From assembly GCA_002422545.1 (NCBI GenBank), contig DIWF01000003.1:62001-126000 (forward strand): 64,000 bases of DNA, written 5' to 3'. Below the pieces are notes generated by a model. The model ran no database searches. It had not been told where the DNA came from and worked only from the letters and a program-made list of their open reading frames with translations. The position numbers and the translations under genes are program-made. Of this stretch, positions 34,125-42,771 are shown one piece after another. Numbering within the stretch: the first letter of the stretch is position 1; each line of letters begins with the position of its first letter. Source of the stretch: Firmicutes bacterium UBA6113 (GTDB lineage Bacteria; Bacillota; Clostridia; Tissierellales; Sedimentibacteraceae).

Positions 34125-34505
34125 TACACTCACCTCCTTTTTTCGTATTAGTAATAACTGAATCATGATTATGTAAATGTTTTTGTGTTAATTATTTATC
34201 AATTGCAGTGATTCTTATGTATCTTTGATTAAAATAGTTTGATTTATATTGACTTTTATTTATTGTAACCTTTTATGCTTTTTTGATATAATAATATGTT
34301 TTGTTATCTATTAGTTAGTAAAGTTTGCACATATCTTAATTTTATTTCATTTTCTTCTGTTTTTTGTTCTTTTCATATTTCCAGTCCTTGAATATACAGG
34401 TTGAACTTTCTTTTACAACGTTTGTCAGGAAAAAACAGTATATATTAACAGGATTTAACTAGGAGCTCATACAATATATTCGAATATCCCTTCTATAACA
34501 AAAAT
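34125..34505. promoter_or_regulatory. Gap upstream of the ATP synthase operon
   Basis: Very AT-rich with no supportable gene. It must contain the atp promoter (minus strand), but I could not fix one convincing -35/-10 pair. A 34-codon open stretch on the minus strand (about 34344-34450, ending KKQKKMK) has no start codon. Confidence 0.4.
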
Positions 34506-34528
34506 AGGGATGGCTGAGCCATCCCTAC
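34506..34528 (-). terminator. Terminator of proS
   Basis: TAGGGATGGCT-G-AGCCATCCCTA followed on the minus strand by TTTTTG; 43 bases after the proS stop. Confidence 0.88.
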
Positions 34529-34571
34529 TATCTTTATCTACAATATTAATATATTTTTGATTACTTATTTT

Positions 34572-36017
34572 TTAATAAGCTCTTGCAGCATAAATCATGT
34601 GCTTTGCTTCTTTGCCGCAGATGTGGCATTTGTCGCCTAAATCTTCCTGCTCAAAAGGAATGCATCTGATTGTTGCTCCTGTTTCTTCTTTCAGTTTATC
34701 TTCACATTCTCTGCATCCACACCACATCATTTTAGCAAAACCAGGCTTGTTTGGAAGATCCTTTTTATACTGTTCATAATCTTTCACGATGTATGTGTGA
34801 GCTTCTCTGTGTGATTTTGCTTTTTCAAACATGTCTTTTTGCATTGTTTCAAGCATTACAGACAGTGTTTCTTCTATGTTGTCAAGTGATATGATTTCTT
34901 TTTCAAGTTTATCTCTTCTTACAGTCACAGCCTGATTGCTTTCAATGTCTCTTGGTCCTATTTCAATACGGATTGGATATCCCTTCATTTCATACTGGTT
35001 GAATTTCCATCCTGGTGAATTTTCTGTGTCATCATCAAGCTCAACTCTAATTCCTTTTGCTTTTAGTTTGTCGAAAAGTTCATTTGCTTTTTCCAGAACG
35101 CCTTCTTTCTTCTGAGCTATTGGAATAATAACAACCTGAACAGGCGCCATTTTAGGAGGAAGAACCAGACCTCTGTTGTCGGAGTGAACCATTATGAGTC
35201 CTCCTATAAGTCTTGTTGAAATACCCCATGAAGTGTGGTAAGGGAATTCTTCCTTGCCTGTTCTTCCCTGGAATTTGATTTCAAAAGCCTTTGTGAAATG
35301 CTGACCTAAGTTGTGTGATGTTCCTGCCTGAAGAGCCTGACCGTCATGCATCAATGCTTCCATTGTGTATGTTGCATGAGCTCCTGCAAATTTTTCCTTT
35401 TCGCTTTTTTGTCCTACAACAACAGGCATTGCCATCAGATCTTCTGCTACCTGTCTGTAAATGTCAAGCATCTGAAGAGTTTCCTTCTGGGCTTCTTCTT
35501 CTGTTTCATGAAGAGTGTGGCCTTCCTGCCACAAGAATTCTGAAGTTCTAAGGAATGGTCTTGTAGTTTTTTCCCATCTAACAACGCTGCACCACTGGTT
35601 GTAAAGGTATGGTAGGTCTCTGTATGAACTCAGCCATTTCTTGTACATGTGGCATATTATTGTTTCTGATGTAGGTCTAATGACAAGTCTTTCTGCAAGT
35701 TCCTGATTTCCTCCGTGAGTAACCCATGCAACTTCAGGAGCAAAACCTTCCACGTGTTCTTTTTCCTTTGTCAATAGACTTTCAGGAATCAAAAGAGGAA
35801 AATACATGTTCTTGTGTCCTGTAGCTTTGAACTTTTCATCTGCATATTCTTGAATTTTTTCCCACAAAGCATATCCGTAAGGTCTTATAACCATGAATCC
35901 CTTAACCGGTGAATAATCTACCAGTTCATTTTTCAATATAACGTCTGTATACCACCTGCTGAAGTCTTCTTCCATTGGCGTTATTTCTTTTACAAAATTC
36001 TTTTCTTGTTTAGCCAT
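34572..36017 (-). CDS. proS: Prolyl-tRNA synthetase (short, archaeal/eukaryote-like type)
   Basis: Charges tRNA-Pro. With the ATG at 36017 (AAGGAGAAATT before it) the protein has 480 residues. This is the ProS type 3 form, which lacks the editing insertion of the ~570-residue bacterial form. Class II motifs are visible: GYALWEKIQEYADEKFKATG region, VRWEKTTRPFLRTSEFLWQE (motif 2) and GIAWGIST-like YHTSWGISTRLIGGLIMVH (motif 3). The anticodon-binding domain follows (VQVVIIPIAQKKEG). The C-terminal zinc domain has CGCRECEDK and CHICGKEAKH, and the chain ends with the conserved tyrosine. Controlled by a T-box leader. Confidence 0.95.
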   Translation of the reverse strand: MAKQEKNFVKEITPMEEDFSRWYTDVILKNELVDYSPVKGFMVIRPYGYALWEKIQEYADEKFKATGHKNMYFPLLIPESLLTKEKEHVEGFAPEVAWVTHGGNQELAERLVIRPTSETIICHMYKKWLSSYRDLPYLYNQWCSVVRWEKTTRPFLRTSEFLWQEGHTLHETEEEAQKETLQMLDIYRQVAEDLMAMPVVVGQKSEKEKFAGAHATYTMEALMHDGQALQAGTSHNLGQHFTKAFEIKFQGRTGKEEFPYHTSWGISTRLIGGLIMVHSDNRGLVLPPKMAPVQVVIIPIAQKKEGVLEKANELFDKLKAKGIRVELDDDTENSPGWKFNQYEMKGYPIRIEIGPRDIESNQAVTVRRDKLEKEIISLDNIEETLSVMLETMQKDMFEKAKSHREAHTYIVKDYEQYKKDLPNKPGFAKMMWCGCRECEDKLKEETGATIRCIPFEQEDLGDKCHICGKEAKHMIYAARAY

Positions 36018-36039
36018 AATTTCTCCTTTCAAAAATAAA

Positions 36040-36262
36040 ATAAAACCCGCCTCCATGCAAGAGGCGGGTTATTCCGCGGTACCACTCTAATTGCTTATTA
36101 TAAGCATCTCATTTAAATAAGGGTTTTAGCCCTTTGGGTTTTCCCAAAAACTCGGAGGCGGGTTCTCTACACAGAGGGACAAAAATCTTTCACCAGTGAT
36201 TTTCTCTCTTGAGTCCATGTATAAATACTAATTCTCTTCATAGTCTATATATTCAACAATTT
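36040..36262 (-). ncRNA. T-box leader (proline-responsive) of proS
   Basis: On the minus strand the T-box sequence AGAGTGGTACCGCGG (36074-36088) precedes a terminator ACCCGCCTC-TTGCAT-GGAGGCGGGT with TTTTATTTT (36038-36069). An upstream stem region is visible (GATTTTTGTCCCTCTGTGTAGAGA). Uncharged tRNA-Pro would favour the antiterminator and read-through. Oddity: the arm AACCCGCCTCC occurs twice, at 36154-36164 and in the terminator, so either copy could pair with GGAGGCGGG. The leader start is set by the promoter at 36269-36297. Confidence 0.9.
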
Positions 36263-36268
36263 ATTATT

Positions 36269-36297
36269 ATAGTATATTAGTTTTATATTTTTGTCAA
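36269..36297 (-). promoter_or_regulatory. Promoter of the proS T-box transcript
   Basis: On the minus strand, -35 TTGACA (36292-36297), 17-base spacer, -10 TACTAT (36269-36274), with a TATAAT overlapping just downstream. Sigma-A type. Confidence 0.65.
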
Positions 36298-36398
36298 CTT
36301 CAATTCATTATATTTTAAAATGAAAATGTTTCCTTGAAAATGTACATCCATGAATGTATAATGTAATCAGTTACATAATTTTACTTAGGAGGGAATTT

Positions 36399-38144
36399 AT
36401 GAAAAGAAAAGTATTGAGTTTGGTCATGATCAGTTTACTGATTTTAAGCAGTTTCAGTTTTGCATTTGCAGCTGACGATACTGCAACAATCACAATTTTT
36501 CATACCAACGACACTCATGCAAGACTTTTGAGCAATGACACAAACATCGGTTTTGCAAAAATTGCTACATTAATCAAAGAAGCAAGGGAAGCTGATCCAA
36601 ACACCCTGTTGTTGGATGCAGGAGACACGCTTCACGGTATGCCTATAGTAAACATTAGCAAGGGTGAAAATGCAGTCAAAGTCCTTGAAGCAACAGGATA
36701 TGATTACATGACTCTTGGAAACCATGACTTCAACTATGGACAGGAAAGACTTTTAGAACTCAAAAATATGAGCTCAGTTGGAATGTTGAGCGCAAATGTT
36801 CTTGACAAGGACGGCAAATCACTGTTCACTCCTTATGTCATTAAGGAAATCAACGGAGTAAAGGTTGGTATATTTGGACTTTCAACTCCTGAAACAGCGT
36901 ACAAAACAAGTCCTGCAAATGTTGAAGGACTGACATTTGCTAACCCTATTGAAACTGCAGAAAAAATTGTAAATGAAATAAAAGACCAGACAGATGTCAT
37001 TATAGGTATTGTCCACCTTGGACTTGACGGAGGTTCAGAATTCACTTCCGAAAGATTAGCAAATGAAGTTGAAGGAATAGATGTCTTAATTGACGGACAC
37101 AGCCACACTCAGCTGGACAATGGAAAGGTTGTCAACAATACACTCATTGCTCAGACATTTGAACACGACAAGAATCTTGGAAAAGTAACAATTGAAGTAA
37201 CAGGCGGAAAAGTTGTAAACAAGACAGCAGAACTTATCAACGTAAGCAAGGTTGCTGAAGTTGCTCAAGATCCTGAAGTTACAAAAATAATAGATGAAAT
37301 AAATGCTGAAAATGCAGAAGTATTTGCAGAGGTTGTTGCAAAAACTGACGTATACCTTGACGGTGTAAGAGCAAATGTAAGAACAAAGGAAACAAACCTT
37401 GGAAACCTTTCAGCAGATGCTGTTAGAAAAGCTGCAGGGTCAGACATAGGTTTTGTTAACGGCGGAAACATAAGAGTTGACATTCAGCCTGGAGACATTA
37501 CATTTGGAAAGCTTGCAGAACTGTTCCCATTTGGAAACACAGTACAGGTTAAGAAAATCACCGGCGCAGATTTGGTAAAGGTTCTAGAAATATCTGTACA
37601 GACATATCCTGAAGCTCAAGGTGGATTTTTGCAGGTAAGCGGAATGAGCTTTGAATTTGATCCTTCACAGCCTGCAGGTTCTAGAGTTGTTGGAGTCAAA
37701 GTAGGCGAAAGCGAACTTGATTTGTCAGCAGAATACACTGTTGCAATCAATGACTTCCTAGGTATAGGCGGAGACGGATATGAACTGTTCAAGAACTATC
37801 CTATTTACGGTGAAGTTGGAACTTATGAAGAAGTATTTGCAGATTATCTGAACACAAACGGAACTAAGGGAAGCGACGTATCAGGAAGAATCACAGTTAA
37901 AGCTACAGCCCCTGTAGAACCAACACCTGCTCCAGCACCTGTTGAACCTGCTCCTGTTGTTGAGCCAGCACCAGCTCCTGCTCCTGCACAAACTGAAGTT
38001 TCATACATAGTTATATCAGGAGATGTTTTGTGGAAAATAGCTGAAAAATACAACACAACATGGGAAGCTTTGGCAAAATACAACAATCTTAGCAATCCAA
38101 ATTTAATATTCCCGAATCAGGTAATAAAAGTCCCTTCAAAATAA
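36399..38144 (+). CDS. Secreted 5'-nucleotidase-type metallophosphatase with C-terminal LysM domain
   Basis: Extracellular nucleotide-scavenging enzyme anchored to the wall, 581 residues. Signal peptide about 1-24 (KVLSLVMISLLILSSFSFAFA). Metallophosphatase domain about 30-260 with metal motifs TIFHTNDTHARL, LLDAGDTLHG, MTLGNHDFNYGQ, IVHLGLDGG and IDGHSHTQL. 5'-nucleotidase C-terminal domain about 310-495 with GNLSADAVRKAAGSDIGFVN and NIRVDIQPGDITF. A Pro/Ala/Glu linker (TPAPAPVEPAPVVEPAPAPA) leads to one LysM repeat (YIVISGDVLWKIAEKYNTTW), which binds peptidoglycan. The ATG at 36399 follows TAGGAGGG; an upstream frame from 36354 has no site. Single gene, so phosphate or purine scavenging is inferred. 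Confidence 0.93.
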   Translation: MKRKVLSLVMISLLILSSFSFAFAADDTATITIFHTNDTHARLLSNDTNIGFAKIATLIKEAREADPNTLLLDAGDTLHGMPIVNISKGENAVKVLEATGYDYMTLGNHDFNYGQERLLELKNMSSVGMLSANVLDKDGKSLFTPYVIKEINGVKVGIFGLSTPETAYKTSPANVEGLTFANPIETAEKIVNEIKDQTDVIIGIVHLGLDGGSEFTSERLANEVEGIDVLIDGHSHTQLDNGKVVNNTLIAQTFEHDKNLGKVTIEVTGGKVVNKTAELINVSKVAEVAQDPEVTKIIDEINAENAEVFAEVVAKTDVYLDGVRANVRTKETNLGNLSADAVRKAAGSDIGFVNGGNIRVDIQPGDITFGKLAELFPFGNTVQVKKITGADLVKVLEISVQTYPEAQGGFLQVSGMSFEFDPSQPAGSRVVGVKVGESELDLSAEYTVAINDFLGIGGDGYELFKNYPIYGEVGTYEEVFADYLNTNGTKGSDVSGRITVKATAPVEPTPAPAPVEPAPVVEPAPAPAPAQTEVSYIVISGDVLWKIAEKYNTTWEALAKYNNLSNPNLIFPNQVIKVPSK

Positions 38145-38152
38145 TTCTTTAT

Positions 38153-38233
38153 GTAGGGGGGGACCTCGTGTCCTCCCGAAGATAACAAAATTATTGAATT
38201 AATAACACGGGCGGGCACAAGACCCGCCCCTAC
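38153..38233. repeat. Dispersed hairpin element, copy 2 (reverse orientation)
   Basis: Begins GTAGGGGGGGACCTCGTG and ends GACCCGCCCCTAC. Same two hairpins as copies at 5844 and 42802 but in opposite orientation. It starts 8 bases after the nucleotidase stop codon and probably serves as its terminator. Confidence 0.8.
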
Positions 38234-38276
38234 AATACAGCATTCTCATCGCCGTTTGTGAATCGAATATTAATTA

Positions 38277-39104
38277 TTAATTGTTTTTCTTCAGGGTTAT
38301 CACAGTCAGTTCCGGTGCTGCCATGAAGCGCATGGGAATTGATGAAGTTCCAAGTCCTATGTTTACATAAATCTTTGTTTGTCTAAAATTTTCAAAATCA
38401 TAAAATCCCCTCACATATTTTTCCCCAAGACTGGGCAGATAGTTTGCGAAAGGAAGATTAACCTGTCCTCCGTGGCTGTGTCCAGCTAAGAATAAATCTA
38501 TGCTGTATTCAAGCAACTTATCAGCCACATCCGGTTCATGGCTGAGCACTATGTTGTACATGTCTTTATCCATGTGTCCTGAAATCACTTCAGGTTCATA
38601 TTCACCGAATATTGAATCGTCCATGCCTATGAAGTTTATGTTGTACTGGAGAAGTTCTTCTTTTTCGTTTATTAACAGCTTGAAGCCGCTTTTTTCCATT
38701 ATTTCCTTGTAGACTTTTTCTGCTCCTCCGCCATAATCGTGATTCCCGTAGACTGCATATTTTATGGGGGCATTTATTGAGCCTAAGGCTTCCCAAATTT
38801 CATGAATATTGTCTTTGTTTTCATAATTATTAAATTGATCTATGAGATCTCCTGTGAAAACAACTATGTCCGGGTTTTCTTCATTTATCTTAGCTATTGC
38901 ATTATTCAGATCATCAATGTCAAAATATTCAGAAATATGTGTGTCTGAAAACTGCAGTATTTTTATTTCTTCCTTGCTTATATAATCTGTGTTGATTGTT
39001 TCATAGCGCACTGTCAGAAGTTCTGGCTCTATGAATCTTGCATATATGTAAATCATTATTAGAATTGTCATAAGTATTGATAATACACTCAAAATTTTTT
39101 TCAC
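38277..39104 (-). CDS. Membrane-anchored metallophosphoesterase (YkuE/YaeI-like)
   Basis: Calcineurin-like phosphoesterase of 275 residues with an N-terminal membrane helix (KKILSVLSILMTILIMIYIY) and an outward-facing catalytic domain. Metal motifs: ILQFSDTHIS, VVFTGDLIDQF, YAVYGNHDYGG, IVLSHEPDV and LFLAGHSHGGQV. Homologues cleave lipid-linked pyrophosphates such as UDP-diacylglucosamine or related envelope lipids, but the substrate is not predictable. A longer frame begins at 39128, yet AAGGAG lies inside it; the GTG at 39104, six bases later, is the better start. Confidence 0.88.
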   Translation of the reverse strand: MKKILSVLSILMTILIMIYIYARFIEPELLTVRYETINTDYISKEEIKILQFSDTHISEYFDIDDLNNAIAKINEENPDIVVFTGDLIDQFNNYENKDNIHEIWEALGSINAPIKYAVYGNHDYGGGAEKVYKEIMEKSGFKLLINEKEELLQYNINFIGMDDSIFGEYEPEVISGHMDKDMYNIVLSHEPDVADKLLEYSIDLFLAGHSHGGQVNLPFANYLPSLGEKYVRGFYDFENFRQTKIYVNIGLGTSSIPMRFMAAPELTVITLKKNN

Positions 39105-39159
39105 TTTATACTCCTTGGAAAGTTTCAATTTTTAGTATATCAAACTTCAACAATAAAAT

Positions 39160-39194
39160 AAAGTGAAACTTAAAACCATCTTAAGTTCCACTTT
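39160..39194 (-). terminator. Terminator of veg
   Basis: AAAGTGAAACTTA and TAAGTTCCACTTT pair with one mismatch. On the minus strand TATTTTATTG follows. Confidence 0.7.
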
Positions 39195-39201
39195 ACTAAA
39201 G

Positions 39202-39459
39202 CTACACAATGCGAGTTTCATCCTCATTGCAAATAAAGAGCTCCACGTAATTTGTCAATATATCAATATAGTTGAACGATACAACTCTTTTTAATCCTTT
39301 GCTTTCCACCCTTACGGTGAAAATAGACGGGTATGTTTCAGCTATTACCCCTTCGCTCATAAGAGGTTTGCTTTTGCCTTTTTTAATTTTGAATTTAACC
39401 TTCTGCCCTACACAGCCTTCAACAATTCCCTTTACTCTTGTTACAGAACTCACTGTCAA
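39202..39459 (-). CDS. veg: Veg family protein
   Basis: Small cytoplasmic protein of 85 residues. GVIAETYPSIFTVRV and SFNYIDILTNYVELFI match the Veg family of Firmicutes (B. subtilis Veg is 86 residues, with an equivalent ILAETYPSVF segment). Veg stimulates biofilm gene expression in B. subtilis and is made in vegetative cells and germinating spores. In many genomes veg lies just before ispE; here corA and 1.8 kb separate them, but both are present. TTG start after GAAGGTGATTT. Short monocistronic gene. Confidence 0.9.
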   Translation of the reverse strand: MTVSSVTRVKGIVEGCVGQKVKFKIKKGKSKPLMSEGVIAETYPSIFTVRVESKGLKRVVSFNYIDILTNYVELFICNEDETRIV

Positions 39460-39601
39460 AAAATCACCTTCTATACTATATTATATGAAAAGTGGTGAAA
39501 TATAATTCATTTGCTTTTATCTTAACCATTTACATAAAATTTATTCTCTTTTTCTTTAATTTGCGTATAATTGTCTTGCAAAACAGATTAAAATAGACTA
39601 T

Positions 39602-39738
39602 TATAATAAAGGCAATTAATCATATAAAAAAGGATGTGAAAGTAATGGATGAGGTCCCTACGGTCAAGTCTATAAAATTGTTAAAAACAACTGAATACTT
39701 CTCTATTACTGATTGTATTTCAATTTGGCAATAGAGAA
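39602..39738 (+). promoter_or_regulatory. corA leader: promoter -10, possible leader peptide and hairpin
   Basis: TATAAT at 39602-39607 is a good -10. The leader contains a 29-codon ORF (39645-39734, ATG after AAGGATGTGAAAG; product starts MDEVPTVKSIKLLK). TTCTCTATT (39699-39707) and AATAGAGAA (39730-39738) form a 9-bp stem that covers the ORF's stop codon. This arrangement could couple leader translation to corA expression. No M-box consensus was seen. Confidence 0.4.
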
Positions 39739-39764
39739 AATCTATTATTAAATTGAGGTGAAAA

Positions 39765-40700
39765 ATGCTTGATATATTCAAAACCATTGACGACACTTTA
39801 TTCAAGCTGGAAGAAATCGAGGACGGTGCTTGGATAAGCCTTGTAGACCCTACTACGGAAGAACTGGACCTAATCGAGGATGAGCTGGGTGTTGACAGAG
39901 ATTACTTAAGAGCAGCTCTGGATGAGGAAGAAAGTGCACGTTTAGAAAGTGAAAACGACCAGGTTTTAATTTTAGTGGATACTCCATATGTGGAGAAAAC
40001 TGATGATCATATTATTTATGAGACACTTCCTCTTGGAATTATTATAACCGATAAGAACATCATAACAGTTTGCTTGAAAAATTCCATTGTACTGGATCAG
40101 TTTGAAAAAAACTCAATCCGTACATTCTACACATACAAAAAATACAGATTTTTGTATCAGATATTGTATAAGAATGCTCAGAGATACCTATTGTACTTGA
40201 GACAAATTGACAGAATGAGCAATTTTATTGAAAAACAACTTCACGAATCAATGAAAAACAAGGAACTCATTCAGCTTCTTGACCTTGAAAAATCATTGGT
40301 TTACATCACAACTTCTTTGAAGGCCAACGAGATTGTGCTTGAAAAGATATTAAGAATCAACGTCATCAAGAAATATACCGAAGACGAGGATTTGCTTGAA
40401 GATGTTATAATTGAAAACAAACAGGCCATTGAAATGGCCAACATATATTCAGGAATATTAAGCGGCACCATGGATGCATTTGCTTCCATAATATCCAACA
40501 ACCTGAACATAGTAATGAAGCTTTTGACGTCAATAACCATATTGATGGCAATTCCAACCATGTTCTCAAGCTTTTTTGGAATGAACGTGATAAACATGCC
40601 ATTTTCAAACTCCCCTTTCGGATTCTGGATTATTTTGGGAGCTTCAGTAGTGACTGCTGCAACAGTTGGTTTCATACTTGTGAAAAAGAACCTGTTTTAA
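39765..40700 (+). CDS. corA: CorA-family magnesium/divalent cation transporter
   Basis: Inner-membrane Mg2+ channel of 311 residues. Large N-terminal cytoplasmic funnel domain (WISLVDPTTEELDLIEDELG, ARLESENDQVLILVDTPY), a long stalk helix (NKELIQLLDLEKSLVYITTS) and two C-terminal helices. The first ends in the selectivity motif FFGMNVINMPF (GMN) and the second is FWIILGASVVTAATVGFILV, followed by the basic tail KKNLF. TTGAGGTGAAAA precedes the ATG. Single gene with its own terminator and a possible regulatory leader. Confidence 0.94.
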   Translation: MLDIFKTIDDTLFKLEEIEDGAWISLVDPTTEELDLIEDELGVDRDYLRAALDEEESARLESENDQVLILVDTPYVEKTDDHIIYETLPLGIIITDKNIITVCLKNSIVLDQFEKNSIRTFYTYKKYRFLYQILYKNAQRYLLYLRQIDRMSNFIEKQLHESMKNKELIQLLDLEKSLVYITTSLKANEIVLEKILRINVIKKYTEDEDLLEDVIIENKQAIEMANIYSGILSGTMDAFASIISNNLNIVMKLLTSITILMAIPTMFSSFFGMNVINMPFSNSPFGFWIILGASVVTAATVGFILVKKNLF

Positions 40701-40720
40701 ATTCAAATATTTCAAAAATT

Positions 40721-40769
40721 AATAACACCCGGTTTTCTGCAGTTACACACTAGAAAACCGGGTGTTATT
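40721..40769 (+). terminator. Terminator of corA
   Basis: AATAACACCCGGTTTTCT and its exact complement (40752-40769) form an 18-bp stem with a 13-base loop, followed by CTTTAATC. Very stable and effective in either direction. Confidence 0.9.
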
Positions 40770-40799
40770 CTTTAATCATTTCACTTTCTGTGTTTGGAG

Positions 40800-41290
40800 G
40801 ACTCACCTCTTCCATTCATCTAATTTGTTAACATTTGTTTTACATCATCCAATAATTTAATACTTCAACATTCAGGAAATTCAATTTGTTTTAAGTTTGT
40901 AAATAAACTACTTAAACTCATAAATCTTTAATTGATATTAAACTTAATCTTTTGTGTAAATTTAAATACTTTTAATTTTAAAGCCTAAATCTTGATTAAA
41001 TTTTATTTAATTTTTGATCCAATAGCTTTATTTTAAATATAAACTTTAAATCTAAACTGCCGATATTAATTTAAATCTCTTTTAAATCTTTACTTAATTT
41101 AACTAAATTAACTTAACTTAAATACTTAAAACTATGAATTTTATTGAAGCTAAATTTTAGAAAATATGTAAAACTTATGTTGTAATATATTTATACCCGA
41201 CAATTTATTTTTTAAACATTAGTTTTAAAAAAATTTAAAATAATTTTAAATTCATTGTTAATAGCTTATGTTTGCTATATAATATTCATA
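40800..41290. other. Gene-free, extremely AT-rich stretch upstream of ispE
   Basis: No ORF is supported. From about 40900 to 41240 nearly every base is A or T, with many repeats of TTTAAAT, TTAAAC and ACTTAA words and hardly any G. It contains the ispE promoter at its right end. It may be a curved or easily unwound segment. Confidence 0.5.
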
Positions 41291-41311
41291 TTATATTTAT
41301 GTGAGGTTCTT

Positions 41312-42181
41312 ATGTTGAAGTTGAAATCATATGCGAAAATAAACCTTTTTCTTGACATTGAAGGAAGGCGCACTGACGGCTACCATCTTATCAAATCTGT
41401 GATGCAGTCTATCGACCTTCACGATGAAATTACAATTGAAGAAGTTCATGAAAACAAAATTGAAATTGAATGCAGCAATCCTTTAATTCCAACTGATGAA
41501 AGAAATACTTGCTGGAAATCAGCTCATATAATAAAAACACTTTACAATATCAAGTCTGGAGTTAAAATAAAAATCCACAAGCAAATTCCATCAGAGGCAG
41601 GTCTTGCAGGAGGAAGCAGCAACTGTGCAGCTGTAATTGCGGGACTTAACAAACTGTGGAACTTAGGCATGTCTCAAGATGAAATGCTAGACATTGGACT
41701 AAAGGTTGGAGCCGATGTTCCCTTTTGCATTCTTGGTGGAACTTATCTTGCAGAAGGCATTGGGGAAAAGTTAAGCCCGCTTAATGATTTTAAATGGGAA
41801 AATATATTGATTGTAAAACCTGATTTTTCAATGTCTACGGCATTTGTTTACAAAAATCTTCTGCCCCAGGATTACAATTCATTCAAAGAAAACAAAATAA
41901 TTGAATTTATAAACAGGGCTGAGTATTGCAAGGCTGCAAAGTCGTCTTCAAACACACTTGAAAAAGTGGTTGAAAAATTCCATCCTGAAATAAAAGATAT
42001 CATTGACTTATTGCTTGAAAACAAGGCTGCAGCAGCACACATGACAGGAAGCGGCTCAGCAGTATTTGGTTTTTTTGAAAACGAACAAAGACTGGAAACA
42101 GCATATAATAACATTGTAAAAGAATTTCCCCATACATTTAAAACAAAAACAACTGTAAAAGGTATCGAAATTTGTGATTAA
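41312..42181 (+). CDS. ispE: 4-diphosphocytidyl-2-C-methyl-D-erythritol kinase
   Basis: GHMP kinase of 289 residues in the non-mevalonate isoprenoid (MEP) pathway; phosphorylates CDP-methylerythritol with ATP. N-terminal KSYAKINLFLDIEGRRTDGY, the glycine-rich ATP loop IPSEAGLAGGSSNCAAVIAG and C-terminal HMTGSGSAVFGFF are diagnostic. ATG at 41312 follows GTGAGGTTCTT. A longer frame from 41255 has no ribosome site and starts inside the AT-rich region. The next gene (TlpA-like) starts 49 bases on and may share the transcript. Confidence 0.94.
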   Translation: MLKLKSYAKINLFLDIEGRRTDGYHLIKSVMQSIDLHDEITIEEVHENKIEIECSNPLIPTDERNTCWKSAHIIKTLYNIKSGVKIKIHKQIPSEAGLAGGSSNCAAVIAGLNKLWNLGMSQDEMLDIGLKVGADVPFCILGGTYLAEGIGEKLSPLNDFKWENILIVKPDFSMSTAFVYKNLLPQDYNSFKENKIIEFINRAEYCKAAKSSSNTLEKVVEKFHPEIKDIIDLLLENKAAAAHMTGSGSAVFGFFENEQRLETAYNNIVKEFPHTFKTKTTVKGIEICD

Positions 42182-42230
42182 AAATGTTGCGGTATGGGTA
42201 TCAGCTTTATGACGAATGCGAGGGATGTAA

Positions 42231-42767
42231 ATGAAAAAAATATTAATTTTAGCACTAATAATAGCCTTATTTGCTTCAGGATGCTCCGAGAAAAGGGAGA
42301 CTGAAGAAAATAGCAACACAAACATTCAGGAGCAGCAAAGTCCACAGTCTTCCGAAGATGCAATAATAGCCCCCGATTTTGAACTCGAGTCTCTTGATGG
42401 CACGACCATAAAACTAAGCGAAATGAGAGACAAAAATGTAATAATAAATTTCTGGGCTACATGGTGTGGGTACTGCGTTATTGAAATGCCTGACCTTCAA
42501 AAACTTCAGGAAACATACAAGGACGATTTGCTCATTTTAACTGTGAATGTTGGAGAGTCTAAGGAAGTTGTTCAAAAGTTCATGGAAGAAAACAAACTCA
42601 ATCTGAATGTAGTTCTGGATAAGGACATGGCTGTGGCAAACAATTACGGCATACGTTCATATCCTACAACAATTGCAGTAAATAAAAAGGGTGAAGCCGT
42701 AAGAGGTTATGTAGGAATGCTTTCTTATGAGCAGATGGAACTTCTTTACAATTATTTTGAAGAATAA
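42231..42767 (+). CDS. TlpA/ResA-like thioredoxin-fold lipoprotein
   Basis: Membrane-attached thiol-disulfide protein of 178 residues. Lipoprotein signal peptide with lipobox FASGC (Cys18). A polar linker rich in N, Q, E and S (about 19-45) precedes an AhpC/TSA-thioredoxin fold: IIAPDFELESLDGTTIKLSE, redox centre FWATWCGYCVIEM, cis-proline loop IRSYPTTIAVNKKG. Works outside the membrane, reducing or oxidising protein disulfides. No partner (CcdA-like) gene is adjacent, so its electron source is unknown. GAGGGATGTAA precedes the ATG. Confidence 0.92.
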   Translation: MKKILILALIIALFASGCSEKRETEENSNTNIQEQQSPQSSEDAIIAPDFELESLDGTTIKLSEMRDKNVIINFWATWCGYCVIEMPDLQKLQETYKDDLLILTVNVGESKEVVQKFMEENKLNLNVVLDKDMAVANNYGIRSYPTTIAVNKKGEAVRGYVGMLSYEQMELLYNYFEE

Positions 42768-42771
42768 AATG

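Noticed and set aside
34344..34450. Short open stretch upstream of atpB that could be an atpI remnant
   Set aside because: No start codon, and AtpI-like membrane helices are not recognisable; listed only as part of the gap.
39602..39764. M-box magnesium riboswitch before corA
   Set aside because: The conserved M-box core sequences are not present; only a short hairpin and ORF are seen.
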